NCBI GenBank assembly: GCA_026075535.2
Contig: AP026542.1
Coordinates: 6,200,001 to 6,264,000 of the forward strand
Direction of reading: 5' to 3'
Length of the DNA: 64,000 nucleotides
Origin: Tricholoma matsutake
Lineage: Eukaryota > Basidiomycota > Agaricomycetes > Agaricales > Tricholomataceae
Both the position numbers and the translations under genes were made by a program. Positions 43,681 to 57,826 of this stretch are shown here, piece after piece (position 1 is the first letter of the stretch; every line of letters starts with the position of its first letter). A model generated the notes under the pieces. That model worked only from the letters and a program-made list of their open reading frames with translations, had not been told where the DNA came from and searched no databases.

Positions 43681-45112
43681 TTTAAATTATTCAATAATAT
43701 TATTTTTTTCAATCACTTCTTGTTATTGGATTGAAGGCTTACTAAAATGTGGTTTTACAACTTGTCAGACCGCCTTCGAAGAAAAAATGTTGTTGTAGAG
43801 TTAACCTTCCTTTTTTGGATGTCTAACTGTGTACATACTGTTTATTAAACAGTATATAGATGGTTATACTGTTTAGGCTATGTCGGAAATTTCCGGATGG
43901 CATTATAACCTCACCTAGATTATATGTGGATTATCACTCCCTCTCAGCTAGTATACTGGGCCCTAATGTGGAAAATCTATTACCTACATATGTAAACTAC
44001 ATTATTGAACTGAACCCGAGACTTGGTAGCTAGCTTAACATCAGTTCTGAGTGTCGATTTTAATGGGTTATGGCGGTTACGTGGGTCACATGGGTCATAT
44101 TAGGTTATACTGCATTACATAATTTTGTGACATACCATTTATGTATATTTGACCTTCGTCGAGTAAACGTAAACTAAACGGTTGGAGCCTTAATTAGTGG
44201 GGGGTCCTCGAATGCTCCAAGTCTCGATAATAATTAATGTTGTACACGGAAGCGTAGCACAGGCAGACAGTGAGAAATTGTCAACTATCTGACCAGTGAT
44301 TGTGATTTAAAGCTGTCTCTCACAAAACACTCTCAGGCATCGCACATGTATGATTACCCAATGATTACCTCGTGATGAAGGCATGCGGAGATGATAGTAT
44401 TGAGTTACTTATGTAACGTAGTCGACCTGGGTAGCGCGCCGGCAAGCGGCGGCAGAGCCCACTACTTTGGTATGTAGGGGATTTCTTTTGAGTAACAGCA
44501 CCCGTTGTGTGACGACGTTATTCTGTGGGACACTTTGTAGTCGATGGAATATCTGTGGTGGCGTGGGAAAGATGACGATTTCAATGTTTCATTGGATTCG
44601 GCCTTGTCTTCAATTTTTTATGCCCGAGGCCTGTTTGGTACGATGAGCGATGGTTTTCGTTCGATTGGAGTTGTGGAACTGCTGTCATGGAGTGAGACAT
44701 TCTCACCAACCGTGGTTGCCAGTGTTTTAGATATCCTAGAACCAGAAAATGAACCATCAAAAGCTGTGGGGACAAGTTTACCAAGAACGCGACATCACGA
44801 TAGACAGACGGAGATGATGAGTGAAAGTATTCAAGTGACACGACTCATTGCTGACGAATCGCAAAACGCTAAACATTCCACATTCCGCTTACAGTTCAAC
44901 CTCGCTGAAAAATGCTGTGTCGACGGCTTTCCACATTCCGCTTACAAACGGATCAACTGACCCTTTCCAACCAATCAAAAGCGAAATAGTCACAATTTGT
45001 GACCGATTACCTACACATGCAAATCGGGCGTTTTGAATCTGGTGTTTTCTCGTAAAACCCACTACTAAAGTAGTGGGAATAATGCATGCTGACGTCAGCA
45101 ATACTCGAGTCT
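43681..45112. other. Intergenic stretch between transposon block and first host gene
   Basis: AT-rich at first, containing the motif TAAACAGTATATAGATGG (43854) related to one at 42586. It later becomes promoter-like, with an 18-bp direct repeat TTCCACATTCCGCTTACA at 44876 and 44929. An open frame at 44544-44960 has no recognisable motif and I do not call it. Confidence 0.5.
45090..45097. promoter_or_regulatory. CRE-type palindrome TGACGTCA
   Basis: A perfect TGACGTCA inside the longer palindrome GCTGACGTCAGC, 15 bp before the chosen ATG of the aldolase gene. bZIP factors of the ATF/CREB type bind this sequence in fungi and animals. Its closeness to the ATG means it could also lie in a 5' UTR. 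Confidence 0.5.
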
Positions 45113-45854
45113 ATGTGCATGTCGTCCTCTGAACTGGGAATGTTTTCCACCTGTGAAATCTCGGACGCCTTAATAAAACTCGGCGTTCCTCATGGTGGTC
45201 ACATTCCAGACATACACTATGTTCCACCTTTGAGCTCAAATGGAAGAATTTGTGGTCCAGCCTACACAGTTCGAATAGTTCTCACGTCCGACAAAGATGC
45301 ACCTAGATTGTCGACTCATTTCGTCGATACGGCTCCTGCTGGGTCCATCATCGTTATCGATGCACCTTCACGTTTAGTCTCTCTATCGTGATTCTTGGTA
45401 TTTTACTCCTCACGCCAATTTTGGTCTTCTTCCAGAAGCCAAGAATGCAGTTTGGGGAGGCCTTATGACTGCAGGTGCTCAGGCGCGCTCCGTCAATGGT
45501 GTCGTAATTTCTGGTCGTTGTAGAGACCTCGCGGAACTGCGCGCCCTGCAGTTTCCGGTCTTTGCTAGAGGAACTTCAACTTTGGGCCAGTCTTCCTTCA
45601 CCCGCGCGTCCGAGATCAACACTACTCTTCTCATCAAGCCTCACGGCGACGCAGGCACTTTTGCAGCTGTGACAGTAAAACCAGGTGATTGGATAGTAGC
45701 AGATGAAGACGGGGTGGTGTGCGTCGCTCATGAGGTTGAGTCACAGGTGATAAAGTTAGCGACCGAAGGAAGGAGAGTTGACGAGCTCTGCATGACGGAT
45801 ATCAGGGCTGGGAAGGGTATCCAATCAGCCTTTGAAGCTCATAGAGGGAGATGA
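45113..45854 (+). CDS. RraA-like / 4-hydroxy-4-methyl-2-oxoglutarate aldolase-type protein
   Basis: Exons 45113-45371 and 45436-45854 with a 64-bp GT-AG intron; the join gives DAPSQAKNAVWGG in frame. The protein is about 225 residues, the usual family length. Blocks: FSTCEISDALIKLGVPHGG at the N-terminus, GPAYTVRI, then the metal/substrate loop AVWGGLMTAGAQARSVNGVVISGRCRD, and PGDWIVADEDGVV, all diagnostic of the RraA/HMG-aldolase fold (yeast Yer010c-like). Family members cleave 4-hydroxy-4-methyl-2-oxoglutarate or decarboxylate oxaloacetate with a divalent metal; which reaction applies cannot be told. It converges on POLK with a 93-bp gap. An alternative start is the ATG two codons later. 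Confidence 0.88.
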
Positions 45855-45947
45855 ACACATTTGCATTTTTAACAACTTCACATAAATGTACAACATAGAA
45901 TGTACATAAAGGCGCTAAATATGTATTATAAATAGATGTCCGAACTC

Positions 45948-48659
45948 CTATGGACTATTCCCCGCAGTTGACTCCTTCCCCTGGCCAGTTCTGCTGCTCT
46001 TTTTCAGAGTACTACTGGCCTCAGCATGTGCTTGTCGAATTGCTCCACGACTCAAGCAAAAGTCAATGTGTGAATTGAGGCCCTCGTTATCTGTCTGAAA
46101 CGCTTTCTCACATGCAGGACATGTAAGCCACTCAAATCCTGAGTTTCGCGCTGGTCCTGAACTAGGCGTGGAACACTTCGGTCGAACTGCCGTACTCGTA
46201 CTGTGGGGCTTTGCGTTTAGGCGAGCTTTGTTTGCCGAAGATGTCGAAGTTTTTGCAACATCGGAAACCCTGGACTCCGATGAAGGCGGAAGTTTTGGGG
46301 GTGGTGGTAGCTGTGGATTAACTAGATCCGAGTCATCATCATGCTCATCAATATCTTCGTCTTCGTGCTCATAGAATCCAGGCATTGCTTCCTCTGCATG
46401 TGACTCGAAATCCCCAGAATTATCCATCTCAGCGCCATGTTCATTCTCATCACCTTCCAACTTGGGCCTCTTGCGAGGTGATCCCTCCTGGAGAGGCTCA
46501 AAGAACTGCGAACAGAATGAGAGCCAATCAAGATCAGTATCTTTACTGCATCACATACACGTTTGATGCCACTTGGTGCGGGTGCTTTAAGATCCTTGAG
46601 TTTTGTCACCCTTAGTCCAATAAGACGAAGGTTAAGCGGAGTCTCAGCTAGGAGCAAGTCCTTTCCAGTCTTACGTACTGTTAATTGAGGAGGGTCAACG
46701 GAGGTAACAATTACACACCGTGTAAAGCTCTTCTCTGGTTTTGATCCAGCGATCAAACGATTGGGCGCGTGTAAACACTGAGAAAGATCAACAATACTTG
46801 CGCAACACGAAGAATGCTTTCCAAGTACCTTGGAATGTGTCCAACTTATACTTCAAGGTCACTGTTCGTCCTGTCCATCCGTTTTCTATCATATCTTTTT
46901 CGAGCTCCGTAGCAACTTCGTCTAGCTTCCGTAAGATCTTGTTTGTGTCAGCGAGGGGAGAAAATGTTCTGTATGGCGATTAAATCTGACACGTTGTAGC
47001 TGGCATTGTGAACACACCGTTCCGCCCCGATGCTCTTCCGTTCCTCTCGATGGTAGGGTCGCACCACATTGGATGAGATTCCGAGGTACGTATTGAGCAA
47101 GAATCGCATTCCCAGCCATTTATCCATAAGAGAGATAACGGCACGATGGGTAAGGATATCCCCGCATGTCTAGACTTACTTATGAAGGTGCAAAGACTAG
47201 ATGATATTGAGTTACCTTGATTCCTACTGATTCGAGCAATCTTTCATTTACCCTCCCAATGCCCGGAATCTTGCGAATAGAGAGATCGTGCATGAATGAT
47301 ATTATTGCTTTGCTTTCAGATACGAGTTCGAATTGACCGTTGGGTTTATTCTGGACATGATACAGGATCAGCCAATGAACTTGAAATTTTGAGAAGCCGA
47401 CCTTATCTGAACAAATCTTCGACAGTGGAAATTTGACACTCGTTCTTTGTAACAAATCCACGGAGTCTCACCTTTGCAAGCATCTACTGTGAGGAAACAA
47501 GTAAAATAATGGGTATTGCCATCAACAAAAAGAAACAGGACCTTGTTGGGCGCTATACCTGCGCTGACAGTCAATTTCGTTTCCTCAAATACCACTCTAC
47601 GCATCTCCTCAACACACTCCGACGACGATAGATTGCGGTTTTGGCAGTATTGCGTAATGCTGGCATGCAATAAGTTGTCATTCTACAAGTGCGACAACTT
47701 AGGCTTACTTGAGATAACCTTCATCACATCCAGCAGGGGACATGTTGGGATCATATCGTCGGAAAATGGACATCACAGAGTCCGACATATCTGAGTATCT
47801 CGAGAAATGGTTCGATACAAGTATAAGGTCAGGGCATAATTTCTTTGCGATAAAACCTTGTGTGAACTTATAAAATCGGTTAGCTAGTAGTGGTTGATGC
47901 AGCTCACCAGGCATCCCTGAGCGCACTCCGTACTTTCTGGCTTCATAAGATGCTGTAGTCAACACACCACGTCCAACCTGAAACGTCTAAGCTAAAGCCG
48001 GTATCAGGAAAGAGTCACTTACACCAAACGGCTTGCCCCTAAGTTCGGGATTGTGCAGAAGTTCAACATTCTGAAGAGGGAAGATTTGAGGCAAAGCACA
48101 CCAAATTGTACCATGAGACTCACAGCAAAAAAGGCATCCATATCAACATGGACAATAGTTTGACTTAAGTCTCGCTGTGATTCTAGCTCGGCGATCTGTA
48201 GGTGTTCAAATATGTTACCGAATCAGGCACTGTGGAGACCTACAAGACGATCAACCGACATTTCGAGTTTTTCTAAAGAGATTGATAAATAGATGACAAG
48301 GAATGACAGATGACGAGCTCAGCGCACTGATGTCAACCCCTTTCACTGCATCATCTCGGTAATTCAATATCCTTTCAATCCGCTCCGTTAGAACCTTGTC
48401 TTTCTTCTTTTCATTCTGAGCTACAGTTAGAGATACATGGATCAACGATTCGGTAGGTCTTGCCTCGTAGAATTTGGATCCTTTGGAAGCCTCCGCAATG
48501 ATGCGATTGATCTCGCTCTGATCTGTGGCAAGGCTAATGTGAGTCAGGAAAAGAACAACAGTAGGCGCGTTGTGCAGTTGCATACCCAGCTTTCCCAGTA
48601 GATGGCCCAGCAAGACGATGAACAAGGCTTGCGGTTTGTGAAGAAATCGGTGCGGACAT
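45948..48659 (-). CDS. POLK: DNA polymerase kappa (Y-family, DinB type)
   Basis: A multi-exon gene from ATG 48659. The start MSAPISSQTASLVHRLAGPSTG joins across an intron to ATDQSEINRIIAEASKGSKF, the kappa-type N-clasp. Then come the catalytic HVDMDAFFA, VGRGVLTTASYEARKYGVRSGMPG, a split acidic pair in GCDEGYL, RKIPGIGRVNERLLESVGI (helix-hairpin-helix thumb), and the little finger ending in ETPLNLRLIGLRVTKLKDL. The C-terminus has one UBZ-type zinc finger (CPACEKAFQTDNEGLNSHID, then FC) for ubiquitin binding. It performs translesion synthesis past bulky minor-groove lesions. One intron (48416-48463) is GC-AG. The start is 106 bp from divergent ATG6. Some middle exon borders are not resolved. 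Confidence 0.9.
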
Positions 48660-48765
48660 TGGCAAGAACAGGTTTGAACGTGACAACCTCGTGATGTGAC
48701 ATGACGTGAAACATTTGTTTGTCAAAGCCTCGGATACATAACAGCTGACCTGCTCCTTAACATCA
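48660..48765. promoter_or_regulatory. Bidirectional promoter POLK/ATG6
   Basis: Only 106 bp separate the two start codons on opposite strands, so both core promoters and 5' leaders must fit here or overlap the genes. No TATA box is obvious. Confidence 0.6.
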
Positions 48766-50460
48766 ATGAGTTTAGTTTGCCAACAGTGTAAGGAACCCCT
48801 GCAGGTATGTAGCCAGACTTCTGGAAGGCCAGATTTCTACGAACTAATACATTCTAGCTAGATGCCTCTCTCATTGACCTGGCGCCTTCGGCTTATGACA
48901 TGATAGCAGCCACCTTACCCCCTTCTCCCCCAACCCTTCCACGACGTTCCAGAGAAGGGAAGAAATCAGCCAAACCTTCTTCTTCCAAGTCTGCTTGGGA
49001 TCGATCTACATATAAGCCGTTGTCATCCCGTGCCCAAGGAAAACAACCGCAGCTTAATCCCCTTCCAAATGAATCATTCGTGCTCCTGCAGGACAGTGTT
49101 GTGCAGAACATCCCTTCACCCATCTCATCTTCATCTCGGGCAAAGAAGCTCTCATTGAAGTCTCGAAATACTAATGTGAAACCAGTGGATGCTCTGGTTC
49201 CTAAACAGTTTGAACCTGATAGTAACCCTTCACCTTTGTCTCACCACCTACGGTCTACCGCGCGGCTTCTTAATCTCCTTTCCTCTCGTACTGAGATTGA
49301 TCATCCTCTGTGTGCGGAATGCACACAAATTTTACTTACCACGCTTCAGCGACAACTCGACGAAACTAAGAAGGAGAGAGATGGTTATATCGCCTTTGAC
49401 AAAGAAGTTCGAAAAGAGCGCGAGAAAGATGTACAAGGTCTGACGAAGGAGGAATCCGACAAGAAGGTAGAAAAACTCAAGACGGAGGAATCTTTGGCTA
49501 TCGAGCAATTAAGAGAAGCCGAACGTGAGCGTCAACAACTGGACGAAGAACTCAGGATGTTAGAATTGGAAGAAAAGGCGGTTGACGTTGAAGAAGCCGA
49601 GTTAGGACAAATCTCAACTCTGCTCCCTCATTACTGATCGTCTTTAGGTTCTGGAGAGCCCACAACGACCATTTATCGGCTTCGGAGCAACAAGCTGCCC
49701 AGCTAGCAACGTCGCGGGCTGCTTATGCTGCCGACGTCGCCACACTCGAGAGGCTTGAACGCACCAATGTCTATAACGATGCCTTTTGCATCGGCCATGA
49801 TGGAGTCTTTGGGACCATAAACGGTCTTCGGCTAGGTCGTGTACCTGGCGTTCCCGTAAGTCCGAATGGGACTACATTCTATTACTTGACCAGTTGAGGA
49901 ACGTGTGTAGGTGGAATGGGCAGAAATCAACGCCGCTTGGGGTCAAGCACTCCTTTTACTGTACACCATAGCGCGAAAACTTGACTACACCTTTGAGAAG
50001 TACATTTTACAGCTACCTACCCCTGCTTGTTCCATTGACGTGCATTCAGCTACCGTCTAGTCCCCATGGGATCATTCTCCCGCATTGAGAAGACGACAGG
50101 AGATAAGGCAACTTATGAACTTTATGGATCCGGTGATCTGCATTTCGGCCGTCTGCTGCACAATCGACGGTTTGATATTGCAATGGTAGGATTCCTGGAC
50201 TGCCTCAAGCATTTGATGGTCCATGTCAAATCTCAAGATCCCAGCGTGGATTTCCCTCATCAGTACGCAGTTAGCTCGAGCGTAATTCTCTCGGTCTAGA
50301 GTTGTTGATAGAGTAGCACAGGATCTCCAAGGATAAGATTGGGGATGTCTCCGTCAAACTTCAGTTCAACCAGGAAGAGGCTTGGACGCGGTCCCTTCGC
50401 CATGTCCTTCTTGCACTCAAAATCTGTCTCAAGTGGACGACAAACGGATCAAACGGATGA
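48766..50460 (+). CDS. ATG6: Beclin 1 / Vps30 autophagy protein
   Basis: Six exons: 48766-48804, 48858-49600, 49648-49855, 49911-49999, 50050-50262, 50322-50460, all joins in frame, 476 residues. The N-terminus starts [15 protein letters not shown], a CxxC pair as in fungal Atg6. The middle is a long coiled coil (about residues 170-270). The C-terminal evolutionarily conserved domain has [36 protein letters not shown] and [14 protein letters not shown]. It is the scaffold subunit of the class III PI3-kinase complexes acting in autophagosome formation and vacuolar sorting. It ends [14 protein letters not shown]. Start choice: the ATG giving the Cys pair, with a 53-bp first intron. Confidence 0.95.
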
Positions 50461-50728
50461 CCGTGCTGTATTTGGCGTTATGTAGTGCTTAGAGAATTAA
50501 TACAAACCTTCTACCAACGATTTTACATTGCCACTTGAACAACTTTGCTGCTCCTGACTAGAGTTGAAATCGACCGTTAGAATTCTATGCAAAGCTGGAT
50601 TCTCTGACTTTGAGGCAGTATTATAGATATATGGATATGCTGATTCATCGGTCCGAAGGACTTCCGCAATGAGTTACTTATCTGCCAGTGCTGAGCAATC
50701 TATAATTCCAAGTGTCACCTAGGGAGTC

Positions 50729-53459
50729 ATGGGCCTTCTGTACCTTGGGACTCCTCTTTCTTGGGACGATGCTAAGAACTACGCCGACCATGTGAGATAC
50801 CATGGAATCACCCAGTTTCTGCATATCTGGGATCGTCTCAAGGATAGGCACGGTGATGAATTGCTTTGGGGCGACGAGGTGCGTCCGATTCTCTGGTTCT
50901 TCCGGTATCATTTCATGTTGTCCGCCAAAAGATCGAGTACATGGTCGTTTCATTAGACCACGCAGAAAAAAACGCAAAACTATCTTTACGTCAAACTGAG
51001 ATTCTCGCCAGCCTCAGCACCATCGTCGGCAACATCTGCGCCGGTTGTCCAGAGGAGTATGCTTCACCTCTTTCTGTGCTCTTCTATATCCAACGCGCTC
51101 TAGAATCTCCGTCCCAACCTTTCATCCAGAATATGGACGTTATATGCTGGAATCGACCCCAGGATCTCCCTACACTGGCTCGATTCCCGATCTCCTATCC
51201 GTAGAAGGAAACATGCGTTACAGGTGAACTCCGAGAACTGCTCTTCGTCGGCATTCTCTGATAGCACGAACAGGCGAAGTCTTGCTCGTCAGCACTTGAA
51301 ACCAAATGAAGTCCCTCTTACCGTCACGTCATTTCCTCGTCTCGGTGTATCCGGCCAGTTCACGGAACCATATTTCGATCCTTCCAATGCGATCTCGAGT
51401 CACAGCCTTTTCTTGCCACAGGAGATTACGAATCCGCATGCCCGCTTTCCGTCAGTATTACAACTACACCTTGTTTTTTTTTTCATAATTTACTCAATAT
51501 ATCATTGCAGGACCCTAACGGCAAACATCAGATCCAGGAGGGGCTCCAAAGTAGCGATCAACCTGCCTCTTTTCATCGACTCTGAAACACCCCGACCATT
51601 CATTGACCCTTCAATCCCTTGGGACCGTTCACTGTACCCCGAGGATCCACGTAACTGGTCTGCGTTTTCCCTTTATATCTTGTGCTCATCTGTTCGTGTG
51701 ATTAGAGGCCAAGAATGGTGCAGCACTTCCGGACCATATATACCTCGATGCCATGGGCTTTGGAATGGGTTGCTGCTGCCTCCAGTTAACGTTTCAGGCT
51801 TGTGATGTTGCCGATGCCCGCAGAATGTATGATGGCCTGATTCCTGTGGGCCCCATTCTGGTTCGTTTCCTCAGATGATTAGGCGCTTCTCGCATGTTGA
51901 TATCATTTCTTAGTTGGCGTTGACCGCAGCCAGTCCGGTGTGGCGTGGGCTACTCGCTGATGTTGACTGTCGCTGGAATGTGATCGCAGGGAGTGTTGAT
52001 GATCGTACGGAAGAAGAGCGAGGTTTGAAGGTACGCGCATCAGGAGCAGTATCGACATCCTTACATGGAACTTTGCTTTTGCTCTTTTAGCCCTTGAAGA
52101 ACAATCATTTTAGAATCCCGAAATCACGATACGATAGCGTTGACTTATACATATCTACCGATTGGATCAATCGACCGGAATATAACGATAACTATTTACC
52201 TTACGATGAAGCTATTTATGACCGCCTGCGCAAACACGGTGATTCGATCGTCTTGTGTGTCAAGATGCAGTACTCACCCCCTCGCTAGGCCTTGACGACT
52301 TGCTGTCGAAACATATCTCACATTTATTCATTCGCGATCCCCTCGTTATCTTTTCCGAAACTATCGATCAGGATGACGCTTCAAGCAGCGATCACTTCGA
52401 GGTAAGCTTCTGTATTGTCTGTCACGGTCAGCATAATCTGTCCCAACTTGCAGAACATCCAGTCGACAAACTGGCAAACTCTGCGTTTCAAGCCACCACC
52501 ACCAAATTCCTCCATTGGTTGGCGCGTAGAGTTTCGCAGCATGGAGGTACAGATGACGGATTTTGAGAATGCGGCGTTTGCTGTTTTCGTAGTTTTGCTC
52601 TCGCGAGCGATCCTCAGTTTCAACCTCAACTTCTACATTCCGATCTCGAAGGTAGATGCGTTCACTTTATGAAGACCTTAAATTATGACCAAAATTCTTT
52701 GCTCAGGTCGACGAGAATATGGCACGGGCTCAAATGCGTGACGCTGCTGTTTCCGGAAAGTTTTACTTCCGGAAAGACGTGTATGCCGTAGGACGCAGTG
52801 GAGCAGCTAGCACCGCGTCATCTTCTGGATATAACTCTCCATGTGGGGAGTCTGTGAAGAAGGACACGAAGATGCGGAATTGTTTTCCTCCCCTTCCCCT
52901 TCCGGAGAATGGAGCGCTCAATGGTAGACCGGTTGACGAAGAGTACGAGGAGATGACTATGAACGAAATCATAAATGGCAAGGTGAGATTAAAGTGTTCC
53001 CGTGTCCTTGGTGTCGAACAACTGCGCAGGGTGAATCGTTTCCGGGTCTTTTGAGCCTCGTATATGCGTACCTGGACACATTGGACGTCGATGATAAGGC
53101 TTTGGTCAAAATAGAAAACTATTTAGATCTCATCAGACGTCGCGCGAACGGTACGTTGCCGTTCATTTTGTTACTCCTGTCTTGCTTATTTGATTCAGGA
53201 TCGCTTCAAACTCCTGCAACTTGGATCAGGAATTTCGTGCGGTCACACCCAGACTACAAGTACGATTCAGTTGTAAGTCAAGAGACCAACTATGACCTGT
53301 TGGTCGCTATAGATGAAATGTAAGCATCTTTTCTGTTAGTTCATTTGGCACCTTAATGGGATATACTATGTCAGCGAGCGTGGTGTGAGGTGTGCCCCAG
53401 ACTTGTTGCCAAATAATTACACGGGAGGAGAACAGGACCAAGGCTCGATTGGGTTGTAA
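50729..53459 (+). CDS. GCS1: Glutamate-cysteine ligase catalytic subunit
   Basis: About fourteen exons with 45-65-bp GT-AG introns. [21 protein letters not shown] begins the protein; then LLWGDEIEYMVV across intron 1 (50879-50931), [18 protein letters not shown] ATP/metal region (here [16 protein letters not shown]), [55 protein letters not shown] block ([16 protein letters not shown]), and a C-terminal end [20 protein letters not shown]. It makes gamma-glutamylcysteine from Glu, Cys and ATP, the rate-limiting step of glutathione synthesis in the cytosol. All segments of the family are present, so it looks intact. It ends 205 bp from the convergent glycosyltransferase gene. Confidence 0.95.
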
Positions 53460-53664
53460 CAGCTCAAGGACGCTTTTTATGTTATCTGTTATACATCGAT
53501 GTCGTAGCCGCACTGTTGTTAATAGCATGTAAAGTCTTAGATGCGTCGAACTGTCATTTCCAATACCTGAAATTGGATTATGTTGCGAGGATGAATAATA
53601 TCATAAGATTCATACGAGAGCAAACATCGATATGTATGTAATTCTAACTTCAGTAATTAGTATG

Positions 53665-55289
53665 TTACGAGGATGCTTTTACTTCATTATGTCTAGCGAA
53701 CTCTTCATCTCCAAAGACTACATTTGAAATAGTGACCATTTCTAACGTCGCCCCTGCGTTTTGTCGAGTCCCTGTGTTTAACCAGATCCATTTAAACCCT
53801 GCATGATAAGCGACTGCAGCGCCCCAGCGGATTGTCAGAGGATTTTTTGGATCAGACCAGCCATCCCAATCCATATATATTGGAGTGCCATGTAGGCAAT
53901 TACTAGAGAGAAAGTTGAGAATTGATTTGAAAGACAATATATGGTGACCTACAAATGAAGCAACTTGGGTAAAACAAGTATTCCCTATAGAAGACTGATT
54001 TGAGACCAGACAAGCGTCTAAAATGGAAGCAACATACCTCTTGAGGAGTATTGTCTGTATGTATTTGCCTAGATAATGCCTCTGATTCAGTGATAGAATC
54101 GTCACCCAGACCAGTAAGATAAGTGTCTAAAAGGCAACTTGTGACCTCAAAATCATAGCTTAGGGGCTCAAATATATCCTTTCGATGGTCAACGATTGCC
54201 CACCAGTATCCCTGATCGCCAAGTCGCACATTCTCGTAATAAGAATGGCCGGCGTCCTCAGGCACGCCGTACATTGCTTTGAAAGCAGGGGGTGACACCG
54301 CTGGTGGGAAGTTCCCACTTGTGTCATTGCGGTATAAACTTGAGTCCATCAAGCGCATGGCACGAAGTTTCTCTAGGTCAAGCAACATGACACAGGAACA
54401 AATGCGTGATGCATTGTGCCACTCAGGAGTATCTTGATCAGGGTGACTGGACATTACTATGGCTGTCGAGGGCTTCAAGCTGCTAAAGACATTCCATAGC
54501 AGTTTTGGATCTGCAATCCAGAACGCATCGGTATCGATGTATATTCCTTTTTTCACCGTAGGGGGAAGGATTTCATGGATAAACAATTTCATAAGGCCAG
54601 CTGTACTGAGAGTAAATTTTACTGCCGGAAATCTAGCCGGTGTGCAAACGTACGCAGTCCTGCCGAATGGTCTGTTTTAACAGAACCTTCTCGTTCGACT
54701 CTATCCAGCATACTCTGCCAGGAAGGTTTATAGAACAGCACGCGAACATTGCGGGCCGGGCGATTGACCAGAGATAGCCGTGTCTGCAGATATTTGTGAG
54801 CGGAGTCGTCGCATATGATGTGTATTTCAGATGGATCAGTGTTGTACAGGAGTATGGACTAATGTTGGTAAGAGATATCAGACGATTCCTTAAGATGACT
54901 AGAGGACTTACCTTGATCAACAGAGCTCCCTCCACTGCGGATGGCTCAGACCATATTATGAACACGAAGACAACAGGCTCTTCGTCATGGTGAACAATGT
55001 CAGTGTTCGTTGCAGTTGGTGCCGTGATAGTAGTGGATGTGGGTATGTCTGTGTTGGTGACGAAGGAAGGTGGTTGAACAAATTTTAATTGCTCTACATC
55101 TTTCGGTGAGCTTAAGAGCTCTCTGAAGAACAGAAGCAAGGAGAGAATGAAAGCGATGCAAGCTAAAGGAACAAGTTTGCGTCTACGTAGTCGCCAAGAT
55201 GAGAATGACTTGTCGTCTACAGAAGGTAAAATGGAAGTGATAGGCTCGTCGCCGACGTTTGGGCTTTCCCTATGCGAATGGTGGCTCAT
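53665..55289 (-). CDS. Type II membrane glycosyltransferase (DxD, GT8-like)
   Basis: Start at ATG 55289; exon 1 to 54912, intron 54859-54911, further introns near 54650-54615, at about 54070-54020 and 53950-53900. The N-terminal cytosolic tail is followed by one membrane helix (LVPLACIAFILSLLLFF, about residues 40-60), a Thr/Ser-rich stem, then a GT-A domain with KTDHSAG, GLMKLFIHEILP, GIYIDTDAFW (DxD metal motif), DQGYWWAIVDH and NCLHGTPIYMDWDGWSDP. The topology implies a Golgi enzyme transferring a sugar from a nucleotide sugar; donor and acceptor are unknown. A LARGE/GT49-like assignment is an alternative. The second intron is unusually short as I read it, so that join is uncertain. Confidence 0.8.
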
Positions 55290-55439
55290 GCGCGTGGAAT
55301 ATGTACAAGACAGAAACGGAGCCGCCACAGAATTTCGTTAGCTATACACATGCCGTGGTTACTGGCGTAACGATAGCCGGACATAATGTAATGATCATAT
55401 GGAGTACGCGGTTGTCAACATTATTAGATGAACTAGTCC

Positions 55440-57719
<2,280 letters not shown>

Positions 57720-57826
57720 AGTTCTGCTATTTGCATTTGTATATTACAGCAACCATTGCAATGTAGGCATTTGCCGAGAGGGAATCCGGAAATCTACGGA
57801 AAGTTCACTGCACAAACAGTTACCAG
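57720..57826. promoter_or_regulatory. Bidirectional promoter DDX41/ATP16
   Basis: 107 bp between divergent start codons, nearly the same length as the POLK/ATG6 spacer. No TATA box stands out. Confidence 0.6.

Noticed and set aside
44544..44960. 138-codon open frame
   Set aside because: No motif, no relation to neighbours, and it ends in the repeat-containing promoter region of the aldolase gene.
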